From assembly GCA_013115145.1 (NCBI GenBank), contig JAAPAO010000084.1, forward strand, positions 1-64,000: a stretch of DNA of 64,000 bases. The letters are read 5' to 3'. Below are positions 1 through 10,541 of this stretch, in pieces (position 1 is the first letter of the stretch; each line of letters opens with the position of its first letter). This stretch comes from Perkinsus chesapeaki (lineage: Eukaryota; Perkinsozoa; Perkinsida; Perkinsidae). The notes beneath the pieces were generated by a model. It made no database searches. It was not told the origin of the DNA and saw only the letters and a list, made by a program, of their open reading frames with translations. The translations under genes were made by a program, and so were the position numbers.

Positions 1-210
1 CTCAACTTTTGGAGTGTGTTCGGGTTTCGGGTTTGAGTATTCCTCCCGCACTCCCGTGTTCGATGGGATTTTACGTATTGCAGTACGTCGCCATTGAGGG
101 ATGAACTTTTATAGATTCTCGTGGGGCTCTCACATAATTCATCACCATTGCCCTTACGAGTGAATACTTGCAGGTGTTGTTGAATTCCCCCTTCCTTTGA
201 GAAGTGCCCC

Positions 211-945
211 ATGCGAGTGGGCAACGCTATCAAGATTATCGCTAGTCTGATCGTGACCGGCGCGCTAGATGCACCAGTGCCGCTGACAGTTCACGACAAG
301 ATGGAGTACGGCCTCGAGACCATCTGAGGTTTAGCCACTTGTTTATTATGTACAGATACAACCCTGTGCTTCTTGATCGCCCAACGGGCTCTGATGCGCA
401 TCGAAGTAGGTTTCTTGGTCGCAACGAACACCAAGGCTTGGTGGGTGGCACTGACTCCGAAAATGTTCTCCTCTCGGTCAGCCCTGCAGACTGATTACCC
501 CTTCTATGGAAGGCCACATGACCCCTGTGAGTACAACAAAATCAACAAGACTTTTGAAGGGAGCTGTTCTTGCCGAAATGGACAGGAACTTTTCGTTCAA
601 TACGTAAGGGGCAAATATTAAGTTTTCGAAGTCCTGGGTTCATTTTCATTTGCATACAGGGCGATTACTATGGTTTAGCTGTGTGTACGCCTATTTCGTA
701 CGTGGGTACCTGCCCCCCCGCTGATCCGGATGACAAGGACACGCCACCTAAGCATCATCCGGAGCTGGGTCGCGGTTTGCTGGACTGCGACGATGACCAC
801 GTAAGAGCCATCGCCTTTACTTATCGAGTAACTTAACTAGTCTTACTCTATGCCCTCTCAGAAATGCCTTCAAACTGGCGCTGGTTGTTTTCACTACCGT
901 ACTCTCTTCGACAGTGGCGCCGCGTGTATGTATCAAATCTTCTAG
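211..945 (+). pseudogene. Small secreted Cys-rich protein, copy A (in-frame TGA in exon 1)
   Basis: Four exons are visible: 211-328, 482-603, 660-800 and 862-945. Exon 1 starts MRVGNAIKIIASLIVTGALD, a signal-peptide-like stretch. Exon 2 holds YGRP and three cysteines, exon 3 CTPISYVGTCPPADP and a PPKHHPEL motif, and exon 4 ends in ACMYQIF. Exon 2 (122 nt) and exon 3 (141 nt) match the lengths and phases of copy D at 8906-9607. The only donor giving the family phase (GT at 329) leaves an in-frame TGA at 325-327, the last codon of exon 1. Either the copy is a nonsense pseudogene or it uses another first exon. One cysteine of exon 3 kept in copies C and D is missing here. Function unknown; I recognise only the local family. 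Confidence 0.6.
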
Positions 946-1692
946 GCACGTATGTGGGAGGGAGTGTTGAAAAGATGGAATTTAGTATCAACCTTCACCC
1001 CCTGGCCTTGTAGTCAGCGCCCGAGATGTGATGATGAACCAACCCAACTAGAAGTCATCATTTATTCTTTATTAGCATTGACCGCGAGTCATTGAACACA
1101 AGTTACCGAACGAGTTTTTCAAGCCGTCGCCGCTATTGTGTTGTCATTTACTTGGTAACCCGTTTACAAGACGATTGGGTCTCAGATGGAGCTATGTATC
1201 ACGATGCGGGATACGTATCATACCTAGTGTACGCCAGCCCTGCGACGCAGGGGAGATCCATAATAATTATTAGTCACTAACGACACCCATAATATCAAAA
1301 CTGCGCTGCATCGGAGTCTCTCATGCAATACTCTGGACCCAGCCTGCAATGGAAGCTCGTTGAGCATTTTTTAATCTCGCTCTTATGCGGCGCTCTGTGC
1401 AAGTGGATGTGCTCCGGTGGAAATGAATTGATCACTCTCAAGTATTCATATTATTTATTTATGGTTGTGTATTCAGTGTTTCCGTAAGTATTACACGCAT
1501 CGCAGTAAGCTCGCTACTTATTGGACTCTAACGATGGAGGTTTCCTTACGATGAGACCGCTGAGTGATAATCTATCATTCTGTGGATGATCGAATCTTCT
1601 CCTTCTCGTCAGGCACGCGAGCGATCGAGTAGCTCGTGCTTCCAATATTACACTGTAGTCGAGTTAGGGTGGGATGCATGGGGGGTTGCATG
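946..1692. other. Intergenic, no gene seen
   Basis: Only short ORFs without motif, signal peptide or convincing exon chain are present. No homology to the neighbouring Cys-rich family was seen on either strand. Confidence 0.5.
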
Positions 1693-1694
1693 TA

Positions 1695-1971
1695 CAGCCT
1701 GCCAAAATATAATATGATATTTCGAATTTTTCACTTTCTGCTGCGGAAACTACGTATTGCGTGATGAAACTCGATGTGTATGTACTTTCGAACATGGCGA
1801 ATCATAATCTCACAAATCGATCAACCGTTTCATGTATACATGTCAAGATACCCCCGCGTGAAAAACTTAGCGCGCGCAGGGATGCCAAAGAATAATATGA
1901 TATTCTGACAAAATGCGCTATGACGACACTGCTCCCAAACGCAAAATATCATATTATTATTTGGCAGGCTG
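1695..1971. mobile_element. MITE with TA target-site duplication
   Basis: The element begins CAGCCTGCCAAAATATAATA and ends with the inverted match TATTATTTGGCAGGCTG. TA flanks both ends (1693-1694 and 1972-1973). At about 277 bp without an ORF it fits a non-autonomous element of the Tc1/mariner type by TA target and size. A third, internal copy of the terminal motif (GCCAAAGAATAATATGATAT) lies at 1884-1903. No source transposase with these ends is in the window; the DD37E element at 4945 has different termini. Confidence 0.7.
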
Positions 1972-1980
1972 TATTAAATT

Positions 1981-2015
1981 AAGCGGGCTACTGAAAAGTA
2001 GTTAGTAGCCCGCTT
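1981..2015. repeat. Perfect 12-bp stem-loop
   Basis: AAGCGGGCTACT at 1981-1992 is the exact reverse complement of AGTAGCCCGCTT at 2004-2015, with an 11-nt loop. It starts 8 bp after the TA flank of the MITE. Function unknown. Confidence 0.6.
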
Positions 2016-2609
2016 ACATTTTAGTCAATGTTGTATTTTGTAAATACAAAGCGTTAGTGAAGGTCAATGCTTCATCATGCGGCTAATCTATGTATGTTAG
2101 TCACTGCCAGGTTATATCCAAGCAATCACGGGCAGACATTGTTTTCCAGCATTTCAGTGTTTCATTTCAATGCAGGCGCTGCAGTTCACTCGGGCGTTCG
2201 CCAGTATTTCTGATTTATCGGTTGAGTAAAGTGAAGTCTACATGGCAATTTGCCTAATGATAATCGAACGCCGGTGCAATCACCGATAACATCTTTCATC
2301 ATTTAGTGATCTCATCCGTGAATAAGATATCTACGTCCCACTTATGGTACAAATGCTCAGCTCCATCAATATCATGACAGCCTAGAGTGCAGTGTACAAC
2401 CAGCACCGATAGAACTATACTCTATAGTAGCTATGTGGATTGCAGTGGCCTCGACACCGGAATGTCTCTCTGCGACGCCTAGCATTGCATCAGTTGTTGC
2501 TGATGCCTTAGATGGTTAGCTGGTAGCTGGATGCAGAAAACCCGACAGAGCAAAATGACTGCCCATAGTTGACTCTTACGGGTTGTACTTGGAGACCAAT
2601 GCTCTCGAC
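2016..2609. other. Intergenic, no gene seen
   Basis: No ORF or exon with recognisable motif. The first exon expected for pseudogene copy B was looked for here and not found. Confidence 0.4.
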
Positions 2610-2900
2610 TCGCGATCTGATCTGCGTTTTCGAATGGCCTTCCAGAAGGCTTGTTCATACTATGGAAGACCAGCTTCTCACTGGCCTACGGCAAAGTCGC
2701 TCAGGAGCTTATCGGGGCATGCGAGTGCCCAGACAGACAAAACTGATTTGCTGCACATGTCAGCGGTCCCGCCAACACTCAGTCTAGGGACTGTTGGTAG
2801 CACTCACAGAATGGTAAGTGTCCACTTGTCGATGCCGTCGACGCCCACACCCTCCGAAGTACCATCCGAACCTGTCTCGCTGTTTCTCCTAGCGGTAAGC
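2610..2900 (+). pseudogene. Small secreted Cys-rich protein, copy B (decayed)
   Basis: The stretch at 2653-2760 matches exon 2 of copy D: YYGRPAS, then a one-base loss, after which the matching frame reads LAYGKVAQELIGACECPD. At about 2833-2891 a second stretch matches exon 3, with PPKYHPNLSRC (copy D has PPKYHPKLDGC), followed by a stop. No exon 1 with a signal peptide and no clear exon 4 adjoin it. The frameshift, early stop and missing ends argue for a pseudogene. The family assignment is secure because the matched motifs are specific to the neighbouring copies. Confidence 0.65.
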
Positions 2901-3854
2901 TCTGTATTCATCGTATTCTACATGTTTAATACCACCTCGTTGTTTATCGCTGGCCGCGTAGTCACCCGAACGGTAAGTGTTACTATTACAATAACCCAGT
3001 TGACAGTGGTAAACCTGCATGCATAAAATATGAGCCCCATATTAGCTTGCTGGCTCACTGAAAGATTCTATTCTTGAGTAATCGCAGGCGTGGGTGATGC
3101 TAAAGCTATTCGCAAATCAGGGAGCTACAGCTATTTGTGTCTATGACATTGACTCCATGCTATTTGTTATTTTTTCACAAGAAAATTCAATTTCAGATTC
3201 TTGAACCCCGTTTTTAAAGTCACCACGAGAATTCCTCTGTTTTTGAATGTTCTTTGGATTTCGAAAATAGCTACGTGATAGAGTTATCAATCATCGACGA
3301 AGGTCTTTCTTGAGATATTAGGAATGATCTTAGGAAGTCGCAACGAATCGCAATAATTCCGTTGCGGCAGTGAACGCGTTGAAGGACCCCACAAACAACT
3401 AAGAGGGAAGAAGGCAAAATCAATGAGTGGTTTCTTGTCAACTGTGTCGCTAACGCGCTTTCCATAACTCTGCGTCTTTCCAATGACCATGCCATACTTA
3501 CAATGCGTTGTTCTTGCGGAAGACTGTTCACTACGACGACGTCGTAGTGGTAGCACGGTGAATGACGGCGGCGTGGTGACCCTCCACGTGACGCGCTCTG
3601 TTGTCCCATCCTTTTTTTCGCGAACTCTCGTAATGCAGGACGCCAAAAAGGCACTGAGGAGTTAATATGCTGGATATTGATAAGGAAGAGTAAGTTTTAT
3701 CAGCATCGGCTGTAGGATTCTATAGAGTTTTCTCGTTATATAGGCATCACTAGTGTAACTATTATATGATTGCTCGCATTCGCGGCTATGGCGCGTCTAC
3801 TTTACGGTATCGTCTAAAGGTTGACAAAGCCAATTTTATGCGAAGGTCAAAGCC

Positions 3855-3951
3855 GCCACCTGTGGGCATGAGAGGGCCATGCATCTTCTGGGATAAAGTC
3901 ACAGGTGCGCCTTACATGCAGTACTACTGTAAGGCTATTCTGCCGTACTGA
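3855..3951 (+). pseudogene. Possible isolated last exon of the Cys-rich family
   Basis: The frame reads MRGPCIFWDKVTGAP followed by YYCKAILPY and stop. This resembles the last exon of copy C (PGSQCVAFDTGGS, then YACLYKTPFYPG and stop) in cysteine spacing and tail. It lies 180 bp upstream of copy C with no matching exons 1-3 nearby. It may be a relic of another copy, but the match is short and could be chance. Confidence 0.25.
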
Positions 3952-4128
3952 ATATGTACAAGTTCAATGGGACACCTCCACCGGAACTCGAGTGGCGACA
4001 CTTGGAATAAAGCTGAATATTCAAGCAGTCTGCTGGTGAATCGTCGCTGGCTTCTCGAGATTCCCGAGACTTCTTTAAGCAGCTCATGGGCGCTGACTTT
4101 TCCTTAGCCTTATTGTTATCCACACGGT

Positions 4129-4822
4129 ATGTGGTTTTGGCGTGCTACCGAGTTGACCATTGTCCTGGCATTCACCTTTGGTTGTAGTTTGCAAGGAGAT
4201 CAAGTGATAGAGTATGACCGTTATCGTGATTTTGGATTAGTTGCTCCTGGTAGGTATCTTATTGGACCAAAAGAGGAGAAAGAAAATGAGGATATCAATC
4301 TCAGTAGGTCTCCTTCTGTGCCGAAATGGAATCGATGTTTTTACTTTGACCAGCAATCCAAGAGACTAATCCAAACTATGGAAGACCGGAAAGTCCATGT
4401 TGGTATAACAATAAGACTCAGAACCTCGTAGGAACATGCAGGTGCCGAAACGGTCAAGGCCATTTCGATCAAATGGTAACGGTTACCGTTAAACGGTATC
4501 GTCTGCATTTGGGTTTGTGACCCTTCCGTTACTTCCTCAGGCGGGAAACGATTTCATGATGGCCTGTACGCCTAGTGCTGACCATGGTGTGTGCCCCAGG
4601 GGGGACCCCTCCTCTCCCAACTTTCCCGCGTATGATCCAGTAAGAAGAACATGTTTTTTGGCTTGCTACCCTTGGATGGTACGTTTAACATTGGCGTTTG
4701 AGATCCATACTTTAATCTGTCCTCAGAGATGTACGCGACCGGGCAGCCAGTGTGTTGCTTTCGACACGGGTGGAAGCACGGGATACGCTTGCTTGTATAA
4801 AACACCATTTTACCCTGGTTAG
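4129..4822 (+). CDS. Small secreted Cys-rich protein, copy C
   Basis: Four exons (4129-4249, 4354-4475, 4541-4678, 4727-4822) give 158 codons plus stop, with intron phases 1, 0, 0. Exon 1 encodes a signal peptide starting MWFWRATELTIVLAFTFGCS, clearly related to copy D (MWISRLTELTIILALTSGYD), which supports the start. The mature part carries NYGRPESPCW, VGTCRCRNGQ, an exon 3 with four cysteines, and an exon 4 with three more ending LYKTPFYPG. All introns are GT-AG and 48-104 nt. The signal sequence is better conserved between C and D than the mature region. The conserved cysteines suggest a disulfide-stabilised secreted protein. No known family was recognised, so function is open. Confidence 0.75.
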
Positions 4823-4944
4823 AGCATAAGTAGAAGTTGAAGCTCAATCTTGAGCCTTCTGATCGCTTACTATTTGACTTTTTCCTGAAGTTATCGTCAT
4901 CGGACGCTATAGCCGGTACTGTGGAATCAAAGATGGCATAGGTA

Positions 4945-6531
4945 CAGTGCGAACCAAACCGTTATGCAAATTCGTCTTTTTGGTATAACTTTTTTAATTT
5001 TACGACTTAGAACATGAAACTTGGAAGACAGCATGATGGTAACAGTTAAAAATAAATGTTGTAATATCATGACCGTTTCTCCACCCAATTCGATTATTTG
5101 GGCGAGCGAGATTTTTTCTGGCTGCGCAGCCGACCCAAACCGTTATGCAACTCAACTTCTCTCAAGTGTTATGAAAGGAACTATGAGGAAATCTAGTAAT
5201 CATGCACCAACATGACCCCCGTGAAGCTGAAGAAGCTTCGTGAGACGCTTATCCATGGAGCATGTTAGCTTCTTCACTTCTTCGGGGGTGATTTTCTTCG
5301 CGGCATCTTCAATTGCAGACCACAGGCTGTGAACCGAATCATATTGAGTGCCTTGACGATAAACCTCCCTGAAATAGTTGGGTGAGGTGATTCTTGGAGA
5401 ATACTAGAATCATTACCTCTTCAGCAAGCTCCAATAGTTCTCAATTGGATTGAGGTCAGGTGATAGACTGGGCCACTCCAGGACCTTCTTACCCTTGAAA
5501 CCATTCTTCTCCAGGAAGGAAGTGGTAAACTTGCTCGAATGTGCCGGAGCATTGTCGTGCATGAATATCAGCTTCCTCTTGAAAGCCACGGGGCGTGAGC
5601 GGTACCAAGGAAGGAAGCTACTGGCCAAAAGCTCAGTGTAACAATCGGCGGAAACATATAAGAGCTTCCTAGGTTGGTGTACTACGCTTTCGAGTCCATT
5701 TTAACTCCCTTCTCCACCCTGCATGGACCAACCACAGTGTCTCCAATGATACCCGCCCAAAACATGACACCTCCACCCCCCTGCTGCCTTTTCTTCCGAG
5801 CTGGTACTTCGGAGCCACGGAGGATCCAGCCTGAAGCCCACCCGTCCGGCCCGTCCAAGGTGGCCCTGCACTCGTCTGTGAACAGGACGGACGAAAATTC
5901 CCTCTTTATGTTGTTCTCGGCCCATTCATATCTCGTCTTCTTGTGGCGGGCCGTCAAAGCAGGCTTGGCAATAGCCTTCTTCACCCCTCCCAGCTGGTTT
6001 AGGACCCTATTACGCGAGGTTTTGGGCTTCATGGTAACTCCAGCGCCCTCGAAGATCTCCTTGCTGGTTGCCAGAGGACTCCTTGCCATTTCACGCTTGA
6101 GTCTGGTTTTCTCCCGCGAGGTTACAGACTTCTTCGTGGGTCCAGGATGACCCAAGGGACGCTTCGTGGGATTTTCGACGTACTCCTTGACAGTCCGGTG
6201 GTCCCGCTTCAAGGCTTTCGATATTTCAAGTGTAGTCTTGCCTGCTGCGAGCATCTTCACTATCTCGGCACGTTCCGAATCGGATAACTGTTTGCCGCGA
6301 CTCATGTTGAAACGTAATAACTAAGTTGCATAACGGTTTGGGTCGGCTGCGCAGCCAGAAAAAATCTCGCTCGCCCAAATAATCGAATTGGGTGAGGAAA
6401 CGGTCATGATATTATAAAATTTATTCTTAACTGTTACCATCATGCTATCTTCCAAGTTTCATGTTCTAAGTCGTAAAATTAAAAAAGTTATACCAAAAAG
6501 ACGAATTTGCATAACGGTTTGGTTCGCACTG
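4945..6531 (-). mobile_element. Tc1-like DD37E transposon with IR/DR ends
   Basis: Inverted terminal repeats of about 210 bp run from 4945 to about 5155 and from about 6325 to 6531. The ends read CAGTGCGAACC and the element is flanked by TA (4943-4944 and 6532-6533), the Tc1/mariner target. Each repeat holds the motif AACCGTTATGCAA twice, at the tip and at the inner edge, the IR/DR layout known from Sleeping Beauty-type elements. The arms differ by only a few bases and indels, so insertion looks fairly recent. One transposase gene lies inside on the minus strand. The element sits between copies C and D of the Cys-rich family. Confidence 0.9.
5200..6305 (-). pseudogene. Tc1-family transposase, one frameshift, one intron
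   Basis: Starts MSRGKQLSDSERAEIVKML, a helix-turn-helix DNA-binding region. The DDE catalytic residues are D in LFTDECRA, D in FMHDNAPAH and E in LNPIENYW. The last two are separated by 37 residues (DD37E), not the 34 of classic Tc1. At about 5684-5690 the frame is lost after KMDSKA and resumes in the next frame at KLLYVSADC, so a single indel breaks the protein. Near the 3' end a GT-AG stretch (5416-5369, 48 nt) containing stops separates SLLKR from EVYRQGTQYDS. Splicing rejoins the frame exactly, ending at HGGHVGA and stop at 5200. The copy is therefore probably inactive but could be recently dead. Confidence 0.85.
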
Positions 6532-6533
6532 TA

Positions 6534-8905
6534 TAGCTGCTAGCTTATAAACCTCGTAGATTCTTTCATTTAATCGCTTATGGGCTACGAGAATGATCAA
6601 CGTGATGGTGTCGAGTTGTCAGTCATCACCTAAAGCTTCCAAGAGCTGTTACGGTCTCATGTAGACGAGACTACGGAGGACCGTTAAGTACAAGTAGTGA
6701 GAAAACCCGTACAGATGAGTGATGTGGGCGCGTAGGCGCCAGTAGACGCCAGCGATTGTATCTTCTATCTTGCGAGTCGGTGAATCATCTCAGCCGCCAA
6801 GGTTCGTTCCTAGTGTGATAGTTGTCGCTGCGCAAGCTTGACGCGATCATCGGAAAGGCACCACGACGTTCATATTAAAGCTTCGGTCCTCCTCCATCAA
6901 CCTCCTGTGCGCGGGGGACTTAATTGATTATGAACCACTACAGGTGGCAAACAATGCAAACTGCGGTAGGTGAGCGAAGAGAGCGAAAAAATGGCTCTCG
7001 CGAGGTGTATCATTCCGATATAAAGTATATTTCCAAATCTCGTGTCCATAGACTGGTCAGACACGACGACGATGAATTCGTGATGAGAGGCAGTCCGTAT
7101 CGTCAAAATGCGTGGGGCTGGTTTTCGTACTTTCGGCTACAGGAGAATTAAGATGTGCTTTCGGGAGGTTAATAGAGATAGCCTCATTTGGAGCTCGCCT
7201 GTCACTTGTGATCGTACTCATGCATGCCGCGTTATGGTGGCAAGTCGCCCTTCCGAATCCCGTTAATGGAAGCCATCATAGTACGAGACTTTCATCGCAT
7301 ATATGAAACAGTATTCATATGTGCAAATATACCGATAGTGCATTCGATAGGTTACCAGGGGACCGGATATAATCAAGTCGCCCCTCGTGACTTTCGGAGG
7401 TAATGTGTCGATCCCGCGCACGGGAAATGATGATGACTCGACTCAGTAGAGGCCTACACGGAAGCCGCAAGTACAGATGTCGACGGCAGAATGATGAGGA
7501 TAAAATCAATAGCTGTCTTCATACACCCACTCATCTTTGTGTACCCTTGTGACTGGTTACTGGATTATGCTACTCTCTCGACATGTGGCCGGAGGAGCTC
7601 AGGACGATAGTTAACATCAGAACAGTATAATCATTGAGCCAATTATACTGGGTTAACACTATTCATCCAGGCTCACCTTTCAGGTTCTCACTTAGGAAGC
7701 TGGATTCTTCCTTAGCGAGCGATGCCGGGTGGAACGTCCAATTCACCGTTTTAGCACCCGGTTTTCCCATGTATACTCAAGTTTGACAAGACAAATGAGG
7801 TACGATCGAGTTCGTCGACCGTCATTCCCAATTCACGTTTGGACTCCCAGTGGGTTGTCACATCCATTGGGCTGTCACTCTCGTCTTTCCCGACTACGGC
7901 GTCGTGTTTCATCGCGACTCCTCTGAAGAGTCTCTCCACCTGAGGTTATGGTTGATTGACGGCATCTTCAATAACGCGAGACATGTTGAGAGACCGGAAG
8001 AAATAAAGCAACTAAGCCTTGAGCCAAGATATGGCTATTGTCGCCTCAAGCTGAAATTTAAGACAGGCCAGCGAAGTCCTCCTCGTCGTCCAAGCCATTG
8101 ATCGAATGCATTGCGAAACTAGTGACTGATGAGAAGTCGCCTAAACAGGACTGTCTAATAAACGGTGACAGAGCGCCACCTCGGGCGGCTTCACCAATAT
8201 ACCCCAGATATGGTTCTACGAACTTCTATCAGTGCTGTATGATGCAGTGGGCTAATGCTTTATCCAAAATAACTCGGATAAGTCAGCCGGGCTCAAGGCT
8301 GGATAACTTGGGCGATAGCGAGGACAGATGATGACCTCGGGTTATCGACAACACGTTATTCGAAGTTCCACGCGCAGCCCTCAGGGCCGGAAGTAATTGT
8401 CGCATCGCAGGATGCCCATAGAGCCGATGTAAGGACGCTGATACTCAGGGTATTGTTGAGGATGAGTTGGTTTGGAAGCGATAATCCTAAGGCATTATGG
8501 ATTGCATTTGATTTTTATTAAATTATATAATCTGCTTACATACAGAGGTGGCGCGTCTCCTTCAGAACGTCCCGTGAGTGATCGGGTGATATAACCCAAA
8601 AGTACGAAGGCGAAGGTACCAACGTACGGTCTGCGCGAGAAGGTGGTATATCTTCGAGGATTGTTAGCCTCTTACTTGCTCTGCCCTCCGCAGAGCATTC
8701 CGTGTTGTCGAAGCTTAATAGTTGCAGTTGGAATATGGGAGCGTAATCGCACATCTCCACTGGAGCTCGAACTGCTCCTGGAAACCTCAGTTGCCAGAAA
8801 GTGGGCAATTCCAAACTGTGATGCACGGTAAATCTTCGTTGCTCTTCCGCCTATCACGGCATCTTAACCGCTCATAAGACCTAGACTTCTTGTTATCTTC
8901 ACCAT
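6534..8905. other. Long stretch without a supported gene
   Basis: Several ORFs of 60-96 codons occur on both strands (for example 7850-8101 and 8098-8331 on plus), but none shows a motif, a signal peptide or a chain of exons joined by good splice sites. It may include untranslated or decayed sequence. Confidence 0.4.
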
Positions 8906-9607
8906 ATGTGGATTAGTCGCCTCACCGAGCTCACTATCATATTGGCTCTCACATCTGGTTATGATATGGCCAAACAAGAAATAATGTTACAGGATGTTGA
9001 GTGGGGCGCCTCAGGTATGGAATTGAACTCCTGCTGGCAGGTATAGTGCACAACCTTATAACCAACAGGAATCTAACAGTATGATCTCTGGTAGGTGCCC
9101 AGAATCGACTTGACTACTTGCTTTGAATAGGCGTCCCGTGGTCCTACTCGTACTATGGGAGACCGGCCAGCCCCTGCGCATATGACAAAGCCGCTAAGGA
9201 GTTCCTTGGAACCTGTATATGCCCAAACGAACAACGGGCTTCTGCTCAAGCCGTAAGCGAGCCCTCCATTAATCGGGCCTATGGATATCTACTTACTTTC
9301 TCAGGGCGATGTCGGACTGATGGTATGTGCTCCTGTGCGTCGCGACGGAGCGTGCCCCGATGCTGATCCTTCTGATGTATTCACCCCTCCAAAGTATCAT
9401 CCCAAACTGGATGGTTGCTTACTGGACTGCTTATCCACTCTCCTGGTAAGCCCCTCATCCGCTACGTAGAGCCTATGTGCTACAAATCATCTACCAATCG
9501 CATTCTGTCATCAGCCGTGTATGCAGCCGGGCACCAAGTGCTATAAATATCACAGCGTCACTGAGAATGGTACCGATGATGGTTACGCTTGCATGTATGA
9601 AATGTGA
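8906..9607 (+). CDS. Small secreted Cys-rich protein, copy D
   Basis: Four exons (8906-9014, 9131-9252, 9305-9445, 9515-9607) give 154 residues, with intron phases 1, 0, 0 as in copy C. The start is chosen because MWISRLTELTIILALTSG aligns with the signal peptide of copy C. Mature motifs are YYGRPASPCAYDK, LGTCICPNEQR, LMVCAPVRRDGACPDADP, TPPKYHPKLDGCLLDC and a final exon ending DDGYACMYEM. Ten mature-region cysteines are shared with copy C. The protein is predicted secreted and disulfide-rich; its role is unknown. Divergence between copies lies mainly between the cysteines. Confidence 0.75.
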
Positions 9608-10541
9608 GCCAACTGCTGCCGGAGTAGAAGTTCAACTGTAGGACAATGTCCCGAGTCTTCTGCATGCTCGCCGATCCTCAGGCTCATTCCTGCAGCCCAG
9701 CTCCTCCAGCCCTCTTTGGAACCAAGCTGCCACAAATGTTTAATTGTTAATCTCGCCACTCGTCAACTCCGATTATAGTACGTTATATCAAAGAATATTA
9801 TGAGTTTATGAAGGTCGTCAGGATACAAGCCATTTATCAGAGGCTCGTACTTCCCCTAGTATTAACAGCGTCGAGTTGTTAATGATGGGTCAACGTTTTC
9901 TCTTCGCTATTCGGACTCGGGGATTTACGTTAATGCTTTTTTCACGTTCGAATGCCTGGAATCCGAAAACAGACTGTTTCGAACAGTGAACGATGTATGT
10001 GAGAGGGAAGAGGCGAAATTCATATTCTGAAGACAAACTCCTATTGGAGAGATGGTTCATGCTTTTTTATATCTATTCGGTACACTTTCGTTGATATGCC
10101 TTACTGGCCACCGTGTACTAGTATAATCTCTGTATTGTGCCAGAGATCCCAAAGATCCAAGTACTAAAATCCAGTACCGCGTAAGATGGAGAATATCATA
10201 TCAGTTAAACAGCTCTTAATGGTTTAGCAGTCGTTCGTTCAGGCAGTGAAGGATGGTCCCACCCTAGGTCCTAGAGTCTACGAGTATACTCTATTCAATA
10301 GAGTCTATTGTTCCACTATGGTCCAGTACAGAGTTAGTCATCCTGTACAGTCATATGGATAGAAGAAATAGCCGACGGGCAAGCCAATGCTAAAGGACAT
10401 CCTGAAACCCGTCCTTCTCGGTCTGCGATGGTTAATGTTCAGCTACTCTAACTGGGCTTCCCTTAGACTTGCGGATTCTTGGGGGCACTTTTCTTTGTCT
10501 GCTGACTCGTGTCACTCGCAGTGTATTGACTAGAGGCTCAA
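9608..10541. other. Intergenic, no gene seen
   Basis: No coding signal on either strand. A short inverted repeat around ACTCTATTCAATAGAGT at about 10286-10302 is the only structure noted. Confidence 0.4.

Noticed and set aside
3271-3665. Overlapping ORFs of 119-127 codons on minus and 60 on plus
   Set aside because: No motifs, biased composition or splice context. Three overlapping open frames suggest chance.
9010-9075. Antisense tRNA-like stretch with TTCAATTCC
   Set aside because: No acceptor stem or clear anticodon arm could be drawn; it is the first intron of copy D.
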